Assembly (NCBI RefSeq): GCF_020524495.1
Contig: NZ_JAIVLB010000004.1
Span: 1-64,000, forward strand
Length of the DNA: 64,000 nucleotides
Source: Bacillus stratosphericus
GTDB taxonomy: Bacteria > Bacillota > Bacilli > Bacillales > Bacillaceae
Direction of reading: 5' to 3'
The position numbers and the translations under genes are program-made. The notes under the pieces are model-generated. The model worked only from the letters and a program-made list of their open reading frames with translations, searched no databases and was not told the DNA's origin. Below are positions 16,363 through 25,453 of this stretch, in pieces; the stretch's first letter is position 1, and each line of letters starts with the position of its first letter.

Positions 16363-17734
16363 TTATCGCCTGTCTTCCTCTAACCATACTTGAAAAATAA
16401 AGACTTACCCCAATGCCGATAAGAGAAATGATAATCAATGTCCAGCCTAATTGCTCAAAATGAGAACCAGCGATTTCCTCACCAAACAGCATTCCAAGCA
16501 CGGCAGATGACAAAATAGAACCAAGGTACCGGCACGTTTGAAAAAGCCCAGAGGACGTACCAATCATTTGCTGAGGGCTTGCTTTTAGCATCGCAGCTTG
16601 AAGTGCAACATTACCAATTCCGTAACTGAGTCCTAGCACCGCAAGAACCACTCCTTTTCCCCATAATGGCGCAGGGAAAAAAAAGAATGTCATGGCAGAA
16701 GCACCTGTAAGCATCAACACATTGCTTGCTAAAATCGGATGACGTTCATCCCCTCCATCCACCCACTTCCCTGTCAGCGGTGACACAATAATGCTCACTC
16801 CAGACATACACAGCATAAAGAGCCCCGTCATTTCCACACGCCAACCCAACTCATCCTGAAAATAACTCGGCAAACCAAAAAAGAGACAATAGAAGAAAAT
16901 ATTTAAGATGATAAATTGAATATACACAAGTGACAACCGCTTATCCTTTCGAAACATCCGAATTTGAATAAACGGCTCATCCACCTGATATTCCCACCAT
17001 ATAAAAGCGCCTGCACTGATAAGAAAAAGAATACCTTGTACATACTGAATACCTTCAGCAAGTGATAATAAAAAGGAAAGCAACAGTACAATACAAGCTG
17101 TAAAAAGAAGCATTCCTGGTAAATCGAGCTTTCGTACAGCTTCGCCTATCCGCAGTTTTCTCTTCTTTTGCTCCTTAGGAAACAAGGCTAGGCAAAGAAA
17201 AAAACTGATGAGAATAAAAGGCAGATTCACTAAGAAGATAGCAGGCCATCCGCCAATAGTCATCAGAAACCCGCCAACCGTCGGACCAAGTGCGGTCATC
17301 GCTGAAGCAAAAATAGACAAAACCGCTAATGCCGAAGCCTGTCTTTCCTTGATATGATCCCAAATGAGTCCCACACCAGAAGGATAAATGGCACTACTTC
17401 CAATCGCCTGCAACAGCCGAATAACAATCAGCACCGCATAGGTCGGAGCAAATGGCGCACAAATAGCCGAGATGGCCACAAGAGATAGTCCAAATAAAAA
17501 TAACGTTCTTCGGCTCAACAAATGATCCCCAATTCGACCACTGACCGGTTGCGTCACCGCACTTGCTAAATAAAAAGTAGAAATAAGCCAAGATACGGTC
17601 GTAAACGACAAACCAAAATCATGCTGAATTTGATGCAAGGCCAAAGAAATCATCGAAGAATTCAGTGGATTTAACATCGTTCCAAATGCGATAGCTGTTA
17701 AAAAGACTTTTCGGTTGCCTCTCCATTTGTTCAT
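16346..17734 (-). CDS. MFS multidrug-type efflux transporter (YwoD-like)
   Basis: A 462-residue proton-driven transporter of the EmrB/QacA-like branch. Twelve to fourteen hydrophobic segments are visible. The loop 2-3 motif A appears as QPVSGRIGDHLLSRRTLF near residue 64, and the motif C-like antiporter region as ALGPTVGGFLM near 143. The start at 17734 follows GAGGGGGCG, and the upstream in-frame ATG would add a polar tail. The substrate is unknown. Position next to bcrC suggests the ywoD orthologue. Confidence 0.8.
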   Translation of the reverse strand: MNKWRGNRKVFLTAIAFGTMLNPLNSSMISLALHQIQHDFGLSFTTVSWLISTFYLASAVTQPVSGRIGDHLLSRRTLFLFGLSLVAISAICAPFAPTYAVLIVIRLLQAIGSSAIYPSGVGLIWDHIKERQASALAVLSIFASAMTALGPTVGGFLMTIGGWPAIFLVNLPFILISFFLCLALFPKEQKKRKLRIGEAVRKLDLPGMLLFTACIVLLLSFLLSLAEGIQYVQGILFLISAGAFIWWEYQVDEPFIQIRMFRKDKRLSLVYIQFIILNIFFYCLFFGLPSYFQDELGWRVEMTGLFMLCMSGVSIIVSPLTGKWVDGGDERHPILASNVLMLTGASAMTFFFFPAPLWGKGVVLAVLGLSYGIGNVALQAAMLKASPQQMIGTSSGLFQTCRYLGSILSSAVLGMLFGEEIAGSHFEQLGWTLIIISLIGIGVSLYFSSMVRGRQAIKKATG

Positions 17735-17890
17735 ACGCCCGCCCCCTCTGTTAAATGGCATGTTTTTTGCCCATTCTTCCGTTATTATGAGATTCATTTC
17801 CATTTTATACCCTTAGCAATTCATGTTCTCGCTTGGAAAAGTAAGACATACATTTTAAAAAGGGTGAGTGTTGGAATAACACAAATATAA

Positions 17891-17919
17891 TTGAGAATAA
17901 GAGGAAAAAATGGTAAGAT
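17891..17919 (+). promoter_or_regulatory. SigA-type promoter of the amino-acid ABC operon
   Basis: TTGAGA (17891-17896), a 17-base spacer and TAAGAT (17914-17919). The transcribed leader holds CTCCTTATAGGAG, a small hairpin that would mask the first of two AGGAGG sequences. Confidence 0.6.
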
Positions 17920-17976
17920 ACACACATATTGAAAAGACTACTTTCTCCTTATAGGAGGGTGGCTAAAAAGGAGGAG

Positions 17977-18795
17977 ATGAATATTAATAAAAAAAGACGG
18001 TTTTGGGTCCCAGCCCTTTTCTCGGTTGCAGTATTACTTCTGTCTTCGTGTGGTTCAAATGAAACGAATGGGAACGGAGATAAACGTAATTCTACAGCGA
18101 AAGGGTCGCCGATTTTGGAGGATGGAAAATTTATTTTTGCAGCATCAGGTGAATTTCACCCATTCAGTTACATGGATGGAAATCAGATGTCCGGCTTTGA
18201 TATCGATGTAGGAAATGCGATTAGTGACAAGCTCGGCCTAGAGCCTGTTCAGAAAAAATATAAGTTCGCAAGCATCGTCGAAGGCGTGAAAGCAGGGAAA
18301 TTTGATGCCGCAGTTGCAAGTCATACCATCAATGAGGAACGAAAAAAACACGTCCTTTTTTCTAAGCCCTACTACTACTCCGGTCCGCAAATCTTCACAA
18401 GACCTGGAGCAGACATTCACAGTGCAAATGACTTAAAAGACAAAGAAATCGCTGTATCAAAAGGCTCTTCCTACGCTGATATTACAAAGGAACATAGCGG
18501 GCAGGAACCAAAATATTATGACAGTGATGTTGTCGCTTTAGAAGCACTAGCCAACGGCAAACACGATGCGGTCGTCACTGATTTTGCCACAGGTGCAGAA
18601 GCCATGAAGAAAAAATTAGAAATTGAAGCGCAGCAAAGGCTCGGACAAAGTGAGCAAGCAATTGCTGTGTCAAAAAAAAATAAAGAGCTTTTAGAAGAGA
18701 TCAACGATGCGATTGATGCACTAAAAAAAGACGGAACATTAAGACAAATTAGCGGAAAGTACTTTGACGAAGATATTACCGTCAAACAAGATTAA
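17977..18795 (+). CDS. Amino-acid ABC transporter, substrate-binding lipoprotein
   Basis: A 272-residue solute-binding protein of family 3 (polar amino acids). The signal peptide ends in the lipobox LLSSC with the lipidated Cys25. The ligand-binding fold starts with FAASGEFHPFSYMD, continues with GFDIDVGNAI and ends with LRQISGKYF. The ATG at 17977 is very close to GGAGGAG, so the exact start is slightly uncertain. It is the first gene of a binding protein-permease-ATPase operon. The substrate, perhaps cystine or another polar amino acid as in TcyABC, cannot be settled by eye. Confidence 0.88.
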   Translation: MNINKKRRFWVPALFSVAVLLLSSCGSNETNGNGDKRNSTAKGSPILEDGKFIFAASGEFHPFSYMDGNQMSGFDIDVGNAISDKLGLEPVQKKYKFASIVEGVKAGKFDAAVASHTINEERKKHVLFSKPYYYSGPQIFTRPGADIHSANDLKDKEIAVSKGSSYADITKEHSGQEPKYYDSDVVALEALANGKHDAVVTDFATGAEAMKKKLEIEAQQRLGQSEQAIAVSKKNKELLEEINDAIDALKKDGTLRQISGKYFDEDITVKQD

Positions 18796-18807
18796 AACCA
18801 AGATTTT

Positions 18808-18830
18808 GCGCCCTTTTAGGCGCACTTTCT
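18808..18830 (+). terminator. Weak intercistronic hairpin
   Basis: GCGCC (18808-18812) pairs with GGCGC (18819-18823), followed by ACTTTCT. A partial terminator here would keep binding-protein mRNA in excess over permease mRNA, common in ABC importer operons. Confidence 0.45.
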
Positions 18831-18849
18831 TCAAATGGAGCTGATTGTT

Positions 18850-19512
18850 TTGCCTAGCCTATCACACTTTTTTCAAACGCTTCTTGATTCTAGAGGCGTT
18901 TTCCTAGAAGGGATGCTGCTGACCTTACAACTGACTGTGATCAGCATCTTCATCGGTATGTTCATTGGGCTCTTCTTTGCTTTGCTGAAAATATCCCGCG
19001 TAGCGATTTTCGGTTATATCGCCAATGCCTATATCTTTCTTGTCCGGGGGACACCACTCATTGTTCAAATTTTCATCTTATATTTTGGACTCACGGAATT
19101 AAACATACCCGACTTCTGGGCTGCTTCCATAGCGCTTGCCTTTCATAACGGTGCCTATATAGCAGAAATATTCAGAGGCGCTATCCAATCGATCGACCAA
19201 GGTCAAAAAGAAGCAGGACGTTCTCTTGGCATGGGCCGTATGTTAACGATGAGACGCATCATTCTCCCGCAAGCGATGCGGCGCGCCCTTCCCCCCCTTG
19301 GTAATCAATTTATTATAGGCTTAAAAGACTCATCCCTTGCCGCTTTTATTAGCGTCAATGAACTATTTAACGTGGCCACCACTCAAGGCTCCAACAGCTT
19401 TGACAATATGACGTATTTACTCGTTGTGGCCGTTTATTACTTAGTTCTTGTCCTGCTATTAACATTCGTTGTCCAAACCTTTGAGAAGAAACTTTCAGTC
19501 AGTGATCATTAG
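18850..19512 (+). CDS. Amino-acid ABC transporter permease
   Basis: A 220-residue polar amino-acid permease of the HisM/GlnP type with five hydrophobic segments. The ATPase-coupling EAA loop reads [22 protein letters not shown], and [16 protein letters not shown] is the family's second-helix signature. I prefer the TTG start at 18850, nine bases after GGAG, because the ATG at 18835 overlaps that ribosome site. The ATPase gene follows after ten bases. Confidence 0.9.
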   Translation: MPSLSHFFQTLLDSRGVFLEGMLLTLQLTVISIFIGMFIGLFFALLKISRVAIFGYIANAYIFLVRGTPLIVQIFILYFGLTELNIPDFWAASIALAFHNGAYIAEIFRGAIQSIDQGQKEAGRSLGMGRMLTMRRIILPQAMRRALPPLGNQFIIGLKDSSLAAFISVNELFNVATTQGSNSFDNMTYLLVVAVYYLVLVLLLTFVVQTFEKKLSVSDH

Positions 19513-19522
19513 GAGGAGAAGC

Positions 19523-20263
19523 ATGACAGAATCAAAGGAAATCATTCGTGTTGAAAAACTCAATAAACACTTTGGGAATTTACATGTCTTAAAGGATATT
19601 GATCTCACCGTATATGAAAATGATGTGGTCGTCTTAATTGGTGCAAGCGGATCTGGGAAAAGCACCTTGCTCCGATGTATGAACTTTTTAGAAATAAAAA
19701 ATGACGGTCATATCATCATCGATGGCAGTCCAGTTCATCCAAAGCGGAATCAATTAAACGAAATGAGGCAAAGAATAGGCATGGTGTTTCAGCATTTTAA
19801 TCTCTTCCCGCACAAAACCGTGCTCGAAAACATCATTGAAGCACCTGTGATGGTGAAGAAAACAAAGAAAGCACAGGCCATCGCTGAAGCCAAAGTATTA
19901 TTAGAAAAAGTCGGGCTTGCTGATAAAGCCAAAGTGTACCCTTCTAAACTTTCGGGTGGACAAAAACAGCGTGTTGCCATCGCACGATCTCTCGCAATGA
20001 AGCCTGATGTTATGTTATTTGACGAGCCTACGTCTGCCCTTGATCCAGAGCTTGTAGGCGAGGTGCTCCAAACCATGAAAAGCCTCGCAAAAGAAGGCAT
20101 GACAATGGTCATTGTCACACATGAAATGGGCTTTGCTAAAGAAGTAGCTGACCGTATCGTATATATGCACGAAGGGCGTATTGTGGAAGAAGGCATCCCA
20201 TCGGAATTGTTCGATTCTCCTCAGGAGGAGCGAACCAAACTGTTTCTCAGCTCGATTTTATAG
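19523..20263 (+). CDS. Amino-acid ABC transporter ATPase
   Basis: A 246-residue ATP-binding subunit. Walker A is GASGSGKST near residue 41, the Q loop is [11 protein letters not shown], the signature [16 protein letters not shown] and Walker [13 protein letters not shown], with the switch histidine in VTHEMGFA. It pairs with the permease as a homodimer at the inner membrane face. The start at 19523 follows AGGAGGAGAAGC. In place of the usual end, an in-frame coding-like tail continues after its TAG stop (see 20264-20464). Confidence 0.92.
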   Translation: MTESKEIIRVEKLNKHFGNLHVLKDIDLTVYENDVVVLIGASGSGKSTLLRCMNFLEIKNDGHIIIDGSPVHPKRNQLNEMRQRIGMVFQHFNLFPHKTVLENIIEAPVMVKKTKKAQAIAEAKVLLEKVGLADKAKVYPSKLSGGQKQRVAIARSLAMKPDVMLFDEPTSALDPELVGEVLQTMKSLAKEGMTMVIVTHEMGFAKEVADRIVYMHEGRIVEEGIPSELFDSPQEERTKLFLSSIL

Positions 20264-20464
20264 GTCAAACGCCCTTTATTTTTAGTGATCCTCATTTATA
20301 TTGTCGTCTGGATTGTGTTTGGCTATTCTCTGGCTTTTTCGCCAGGAAATAAATGGTTGAAAGATCGAAATCGTCTTGAGAAAAGTACCTGTCGAACCGC
20401 TGAAACAGCTCAGAAGGTACTTAAACAGGCGAACCAGGGGGGAAAATGTTTATATAAGAAATAG
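20264..20464 (+). pseudogene. Possible ammonium-transporter (nrgA) scrap
   Basis: Directly after the ATPase stop the same frame stays open for 66 codons. It reads a membrane helix, IVVWIVFGYSLAFSPGNKW, very like the second helix of Amt/NrgA ammonium transporters (residues ~48-68). The following residues (KDRNRLEKSTCRTAET...) do not match Amt. In B. subtilis nrgA is the neighbour of bcrC. The match is only about 20 residues, so a small unrelated membrane peptide is the alternative. Confidence 0.4.
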
Positions 20465-20517
20465 AAAATACAATTCACATCCGGACAGGTGAAAAGGGAC
20501 CTGCCGCCTTATAGTAC

Positions 20518-20547
20518 ATCCTCCGCCATATGGCGGAGGATCTTTTT
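20518..20547 (+). terminator. Terminator of the ABC operon
   Basis: ATCCTCCGCC (20518-20527) is a perfect inverted repeat with GGCGGAGGAT (20532-20541), followed by CTTTTT. Confidence 0.9.
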
Positions 20548-20552
20548 AAGAC

Positions 20553-20587
20553 AGAAAAAAACCTCTGCGTACACATATACACAGAGG
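20553..20587 (-). terminator. Terminator of spoIIQ
   Basis: CCTCTG (20587-20582) pairs with CAGAGG (20567-20562) on the minus strand, followed by seven T. Confidence 0.85.
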
Positions 20588-20600
20588 ATCTTCCAGGACA

Positions 20601-21497
20601 TTAAGATTGTTTTGTTTCTTCTGACTGACTGCTGTCTTTAGAGGAGTCTGAAGACTTTTCTTGATCAGAGGATTTCCCCTTCTCATCAGACTTTTCTTCA
20701 GATTTTTCTCCAGCCGGCTCTTTGGCCTTATCTTCAGCAGCAGGTTCCTTCGTTTTGTCATTAGCTTTTGGCTGAGCAGGTTCTTTCGCTTCTTCCGTTA
20801 CTTCTTGTGCTGCTTTTTCAATAGTAGAAACAGGCTTATCAATGAAGCTTAGTGGATTTAGCGCTAAACCTTCCATACGAATTTGGAAATGAACGTGGTT
20901 TCCGCTTTCTGTACCATACAGATTTTTACCAGAAGCACCGATGACATCATTCTGCTTCACTTCATCGCCTTCTTTTACATTTACTTTAGACAACGATTGA
21001 TAAACAGTCGACAATCCATCTTCATGTTCAATTTCAACGACATGACCGAGAACTGGATCTTTTTTGGCTTGAACCACCGTTCCACTAAGAGCAGCTGTGA
21101 CATCAAACACTTTGCCATCTTTATCTGCAAGATCAATACCTTTGCTTAAGGTATAGGTGTTATTATAGTTTACAAGTGCTGCTTCTTTCTCTTTTTGATC
21201 AGCATCTGCTTCATAGAACTTTTTCACGACAGAAACATTATCCGAATTCTGGACCGGCATTGCAACATTTTCAATTGGCTTTCCAACTTCAACGGCATCA
21301 TCACGCTGTTCTTGTCCTATTTGATTTCCATTAGATAGTTGGTCTTTCACATCTTTTGATACAGCTTGATACCAAAGAACTGCTGTTAATACGACCGCTG
21401 CGCTGACCAAGTAAATAGCAGGGAATACCCAGCGCTTACGGAAAAATTGCTGAACTTTTGTGATTTTGGAAGTACGTTTCTTTTCTTCCTCTCTCAT
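20601..21497 (-). CDS. spoIIQ: Forespore engulfment protein SpoIIQ
   Basis: A 298-residue forespore membrane protein that binds SpoIIIAH across the septum, linking engulfment to the feeding-tube channel. One TM helix lies at about residues 23-43, followed by a LytM-like domain (105-225). The fold keeps GIDLA and HVH (201, 203), but the first zinc histidine is Ser118 (YTLSKGID). The same replacement is known in B. subtilis SpoIIQ, a catalytically dead LytM. The last ~70 residues are a repetitive Lys/Glu/Ser tail. Its own terminator follows. Confidence 0.95.
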   Translation of the reverse strand: MREEEKKRTSKITKVQQFFRKRWVFPAIYLVSAAVVLTAVLWYQAVSKDVKDQLSNGNQIGQEQRDDAVEVGKPIENVAMPVQNSDNVSVVKKFYEADADQKEKEAALVNYNNTYTLSKGIDLADKDGKVFDVTAALSGTVVQAKKDPVLGHVVEIEHEDGLSTVYQSLSKVNVKEGDEVKQNDVIGASGKNLYGTESGNHVHFQIRMEGLALNPLSFIDKPVSTIEKAAQEVTEEAKEPAQPKANDKTKEPAAEDKAKEPAGEKSEEKSDEKGKSSDQEKSSDSSKDSSQSEETKQS

Positions 21498-21628
21498 TTT
21501 TCATCACCTCAGCAACATTCTGAACACTTTGCAGAAAATATATACACACAAAATCATTTTTTTCTTTTTATTTTGCGCAATCTCCTCAATAATATGTATG
21601 ATGTGAAAAAAAGATGGGGGACTATATT

Positions 21629-22123
21629 ATGAAAACTTTCAACCGCATTGCAACAGAAGATGACCTTAAAGCGATCGTCGATATTTACAATACAACGATT
21701 GCTTCAAGAGAAGTGACAGCCGATACTGAACCTGTTACAGTTGAAGACCGCCGTCAGTGGTTTTTGAATCATTCAGAGAAAAGGCCTCTCTATGTAAAAA
21801 CAGATGAGAAAGGCAATATCTACGGTTGGCTCAGCTTTGAAACGTTTTACGGAAGACCTGCATACAATGGAACCGTTGAAATGAGCATTTACTTGAATCA
21901 AGACTATCGAGGAAAAGGCTTAGGCTCGCTCTTCTTACAGGAGGCGATCGAATTGGCTCCCTCATTAGGCATCCGAACATTGCTTGCCTTTATTTTCGAC
22001 CACAACGAAGCCAGCATTCGACTATTTAAAAAGCACGGATTTGAGACCTGGGGACACTTACCACGCATCGCAGAAATGGACGGCAATAGGTACGATTTAG
22101 ATATCCTAGGAAAAGAATTATAA
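21629..22123 (+). CDS. ywnH: GNAT acetyltransferase YwnH (phosphinothricin-type)
   Basis: A 164-residue GCN5-related N-acetyltransferase of the Pat/Bar-like group. The acetyl-CoA pyrophosphate loop is QDYRGKGLGSLFL near residue 93, with the family segments VEMSIYL before it and FKKHGFETWGHLP near the end. Close relatives acetylate methionine sulfoximine and related glutamine analogues, which is an inference here. The start at 21629 follows GGGGG. Its position beside spoIIQ matches B. subtilis ywnH. Confidence 0.88.
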   Translation: MKTFNRIATEDDLKAIVDIYNTTIASREVTADTEPVTVEDRRQWFLNHSEKRPLYVKTDEKGNIYGWLSFETFYGRPAYNGTVEMSIYLNQDYRGKGLGSLFLQEAIELAPSLGIRTLLAFIFDHNEASIRLFKKHGFETWGHLPRIAEMDGNRYDLDILGKEL

Positions 22124-22162
22124 ACGAGCGTCCCCTTAAAGAAAGATAGGCTTCAGATTGCT

Positions 22163-22209
22163 GACAAAGGGCTAAAATGATATTTATTTTAGTCCTTTGT
22201 CTTATTTTC
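22163..22209 (+). terminator. Terminator of ywnH
   Basis: GACAAAGG...CTAAAA (22163-22177) pairs with TTTTAG...CCTTTGTC (22187-22201), a 15-bp stem with one G-T pair, followed by TTATTTTC. Confidence 0.85.
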
Positions 22210-22354
22210 AGCGTAATTGAAAATCTTTGAAGACCAGAAAGGGCGAGTACCGGAGCCGAATTTGACATTCGTGAGCACCAGCACGCAGGACTGACACTGA
22301 ATGCGGGGGGCTGTCTACACACTGGAGCGTCTCTTAAAGGGAAAAACGCTTTTT

Positions 22355-22791
22355 TTATGAAGCATGTAATAGCTGTTCAAATTGTTTTGCATTTTGAAGC
22401 GGTTTTCTTTGCAAGATGATTCCTTGTTCATCAATGAGTATCGCTTGCGGAACAACAGTTACCCCATACAGCTCCATAATTTGTGAAGAACGTATATATA
22501 CAGCTTGCGCCGGCAGCAATTGTAGCAGCGAAGAATCATCCGCTTGTTCATCGCCATTCATAAAAATGACATGGGCATCATCACGTGAGAATGAATCCTG
22601 CATATCAGCCAAAATGCTTTTACACGTCATACAGGTAGAATTCACAAATAACAGCATCACGGCTTTCACTTTTTGCAAGTACTCTTTCAAAATCACTTTT
22701 TGCCTTCATGCGTATAGCTTCGAAATAACGGGGCAGGATCACCAACATCTGCTTCCTTCAGTTTAACCCCATCAAAGAATTTTATTTTTAT
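22355..22791 (-). pseudogene. Thioredoxin-like (TlpA/redoxin) protein gene, frameshifted
   Basis: The downstream frame (22696-22355) carries a thioredoxin-like active site CMTC (NSTCMTCKS) and the cis-proline segment GVTVVPQAILID. Upstream, another frame supplies the missing redoxin N-terminus (DVGDPAPLFRSYTHEGKK). Joining them needs one extra A in the run AAAAA near 22697. The reconstructed start is ATA rather than ATG, and no ribosome site is seen. The gene is therefore probably dead; a GTG restart at 22696 would leave only a 113-residue core. Confidence 0.65.
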
Positions 22792-22924
22792 TCAAAAGTA
22801 ATTTATTTATCCATAAATAGGTAAGTGAAAATAGAAAAAATGGCAACTGAACAACATCCACTCTTCCTAAAGTACTACTTACTCAAGTATGATAAAGAGT
22901 GAATATATAAAGGAGTGAACACGA

Positions 22925-23359
22925 TTGCAACAAACTGAGAAAATCATTCAATCTCTTCAATCAATAGCAAAGTGGGGAAAGGTTGGCAGCATCTTTCTCT
23001 ATATTTCAGGTGGGCTAGCTATCCTGATTGGGTTGTGGATTGGGTTTTGGCTTGTTCTTCCTGCTGCCCTTGGCGTTTTTCTCATTATGATGGGGGTTCA
23101 TGTCCAAAAATCTGTAAGAGCAGCTGAACAATTGATTCAAGGTCCTGATACTTCTTACGAAGAATTATTAGAACAATACGCTAAGATGATAAAAATACAG
23201 ACACTATTTTCCATTTCAAGTATTGTCACAGTTATTCTCTCGTTCATCGCCATCATTTTGATCTTTATATTAGGTGGATTAGCATTTCTCCAAGAGTTCC
23301 CTAACGATGTCCAACAGTACGAGGATCATTACGAAGAAGAACTCGGTGACTTTTATTAA
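22925..23359 (+). CDS. DUF5362-type membrane protein
   Basis: A 144-residue protein with a TTG start, AAAGGAG spaced well upstream, and two hydrophobic regions. The first is a hairpin of two short helices (about 22-58, rich in G, W and L); the second (95-120) is a single long helix. An acidic tail follows (YEDHYEEELGDFY). The layout resembles DUF5362 proteins of unknown function. It is monocistronic, just before the zinc-responsive cluster, with no evident link to it. Confidence 0.65.
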   Translation: MQQTEKIIQSLQSIAKWGKVGSIFLYISGGLAILIGLWIGFWLVLPAALGVFLIMMGVHVQKSVRAAEQLIQGPDTSYEELLEQYAKMIKIQTLFSISSIVTVILSFIAIILIFILGGLAFLQEFPNDVQQYEDHYEEELGDFY

Positions 23360-23429
23360 TGGAGAGGGGTATCAATTAAATACGATACCTCTTTCGTTTT
23401 GTGATTTGGCATTGATCATCATACTTAGC

Positions 23430-23458
23430 TTGAAAATCAACCTTTATTATGTTAAAAT
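23430..23458 (+). promoter_or_regulatory. SigA promoter of the Zur cluster
   Basis: TTGAAA (23430-23435), a 17-base spacer and TAAAAT (23453-23458), immediately followed by a Zur box that covers the transcription start. Confidence 0.75.
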
Positions 23459-23460
23459 AC

Positions 23461-23481
23461 AAATCGTAACTATTACGAATT
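23461..23481 (+). promoter_or_regulatory. Zur box 1
   Basis: The 21-base near-palindrome AAATCGTAA-CTA-TTACGAATT matches the Bacillus Zur operator (AAATCGTAATNATTACGATTT) at nearly all positions. Located at +1, it would repress when zinc is plentiful. Confidence 0.85.
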
Positions 23482-23501
23482 AAAGGAGGGTCATATCATT
23501 T

Positions 23502-23651
23502 ATGCGCGTGAAAATTACCTTAGCCTGTACTGAAACAGGTGACAGAAACTATATCACAACAAAAAATAAACGAACGAATCCAGACCGATTGGAGTTAAAA
23601 AAATATTCTCCTCGATTAAAGAAATACACACTTCATCGAAAAACAAAATAA
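23502..23651 (+). CDS. rpmG: Alternative, zinc-independent ribosomal protein L33
   Basis: A 49-residue L33 of the large ribosomal subunit. The CxxC pairs that bind zinc in the C+ form are missing (only Cys9 remains: [14 protein letters not shown]), so this is the C- paralogue used to spare zinc. It lies 20 bases after a Zur box with AAAGGAGGG in the leader. It is the only intact gene of the three in this cluster. Which numbered rpmG paralogue it is cannot be told from the window. Confidence 0.9.
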   Translation: MRVKITLACTETGDRNYITTKNKRTNPDRLELKKYSPRLKKYTLHRKTK

Positions 23652-23663
23652 TTTTTAGGATTC

Positions 23664-23684
23664 AAATCGTAATGATTACTTTTT
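23664..23684 (+). promoter_or_regulatory. Zur box 2
   Basis: AAATCGTAATGATTAC followed by TTTTT. The left half is a perfect match to the Zur consensus and the right half-site is degraded in its last bases. It stands in front of the GTPase pseudogene. Confidence 0.7.
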
Positions 23685-23732
23685 AAGTGAGGCGGAATTC
23701 AAAATGGGCATTTCCAATAAGGACAAAAACAA

Positions 23733-24927
23733 ATGAATAAGAGAATACCTGTTACAGTATTAAGCGGCTTTTTGGGAGCTGGAAAAACAACGATATTAAA
23801 TCATGTTCTTCAGAACCGTAAAGGGTAAAAGTGCTGTTATTGTAAATGACATGAGCGAAATTAATAATGACGTGGAATTAGTCAAGCAAGGTGGCGAACT
23901 CTCTCGATCAGATGAGAAGCTTGTTGAACTATCTAATGGATGTATTTGCTGCACATTGAGAGAGGATTTATTAATTGAAGTAGAGCGCCTTTGTAAGGCT
24001 GGTAATATCGATTATATTGTCATTGAGTCTACAGGTATTAGTGAACCTATCCCTGTCGCTCAAACTTTCTCTTACATTGATGAAGAAATGGGCATAGATT
24101 TGACACGCTTTTGCAGGCTAGACACAATGGTCACAGTAGTAGATGCAAACCGTTTCTGGACTGATTTCCAATCAGGAGAAAGTTTATTGGATCGTAAAGA
24201 AGCTGTTTCCCATGACGATGAACGAGAAATTTCCGATTTACTTATCGATCAAATTGAATTTTGTGACGTGTTGATTATCAATAAATGTGATCTTGTATCA
24301 GCATCAGAACTAGATCGACTCGAGCACGTACTGACCACACTCCAACCAGAAGCAACTATTATTAGAACCTCAAAAGGTAACGTACAGCCTAGTGACATTT
24401 TGAATACTGGTTTATTCGATTTTGAAAAATCCAGTGCTTCTGCAGGCTGGATCAAAGAAATCAATGCTGGACATTCTCAGCATACGCCTGAAACAGAAGA
24501 ATACCAAATCTCATCATTCGTTTATGAAAGAAAGCTTCCTTTCCATACCGGCAGGCTGAATACATGGTTAGATCAGATGCCAGAGCAGATCGTTCGCGCT
24601 AAAGGATTTACATGGCTAGCTACACATCATGATTTAACCATTTTAATTTCACAAGCCGGAAAATCCGTTGCAATTGAACCAATTGCATAATGGATTGCTG
24701 CCTTGCCTGAACAAGAAAGAGCACGGATTTTAAATCAAGAACCAGAAATTCTAGATGAGTGGGACGCAGAGTTTGGTGATCGACATACAAAACTTGTTTT
24801 TATCGGTGTAGATTTACCAAAAGCAGATATTATTCGTACACTAGATCAATGCTTACTCACACCTGAGGAATTTGATCAAGATTGGACAACGTTTGAAGAC
24901 CCCTTTCAATGGAAAATACACAATTAA
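23733..24927 (+). pseudogene. zagA: COG0523 zinc metallochaperone GTPase (ZagA/YciC-like), broken
   Basis: Reconstructed across frames, this is a ~395-codon CobW/COG0523 GTPase. The first frame has Walker A FLGAGKTT, the second has the metal motif GCICCTLRED and the base motif INKCD, and the CobW C-terminal domain ends in DPFQWKIHN. Two lesions are visible: a net loss of about two bases near 23829 after QNRKG, and an in-frame TAA at 24688 where relatives keep an aromatic residue before W. ZagA delivers zinc to FolE under starvation, and two Zur boxes fit that regulation. Neither half could work alone. Confidence 0.85.
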
Positions 24928-24943
24928 ACCAGGAGGGTTTTAA

Positions 24944-25200
24944 GTGGCAAAGAAATCAAAAATTGCAAAAGAGCTTGTGCTGAAAAATATGCAGAATTAA
25001 GGAAAGAGTTAAAAGAAAAAGGTGACTATGAAGCTTTGCAGAAATTGCCTAGAGACTCTTCCCCCACTCGCTTAAAAAACCGCTGTGAATTAACGGGCCG
25101 CCCTAGAGGTTACTTGAGAAAATTTAAAATGTCTCGAATTGCTTTTCTTGAGCTTGCCTATAAAGGACAGATCCCAGGAGTGAAAAAATCGAGTTGGTAA
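24944..25200 (+). pseudogene. rpsN: Alternative zinc-independent ribosomal protein S14, frameshifted
   Basis: GTG start at 24944 after AGGAGGG gives [12 protein letters not shown] and then a stop. In another frame the rest of a C- type S14 follows intact: [31 protein letters not shown], ending [12 protein letters not shown]. Compared with a normal ~89-residue protein, about five codons after KIAKE plus one base (near GTGCTG) are missing. The zinc-free S14 cannot be made unless the ribosome shifts frame. It is normally Zur-controlled, matching its neighbours. Confidence 0.85.
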
Positions 25201-25310
25201 AGATTGATTCGATCTTATCATAGTTCCTGTCAAAGTAAAGCAACACAAAATGAATAAAAACTTCTTTTCGATCCTTACCCCCCCATTATTGAAGTGCAAA
25301 ATAGCATTTA

Positions 25311-25340
25311 AAAAAACAGCAGAATCTTTGCTGTTTTTTT
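25311..25340. terminator. Terminator of the Zur cluster
   Basis: AAAAACAGCA pairs with TGCTGTTTTT and ends in seven T on the plus strand. It lies about 110 bases past the S14 remnant and could also serve moaA in the opposite direction. Confidence 0.8.
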
Positions 25341-25453
25341 ATGTTGATTGAGTGCATGATGAATTGTCCTGTTTTCAAAAAAAATATTTTCAACAGTAAT
25401 TATGACATTTCCTCTTCTTTTCAAAAATACATGATCATGATATTTTGTTGTCA

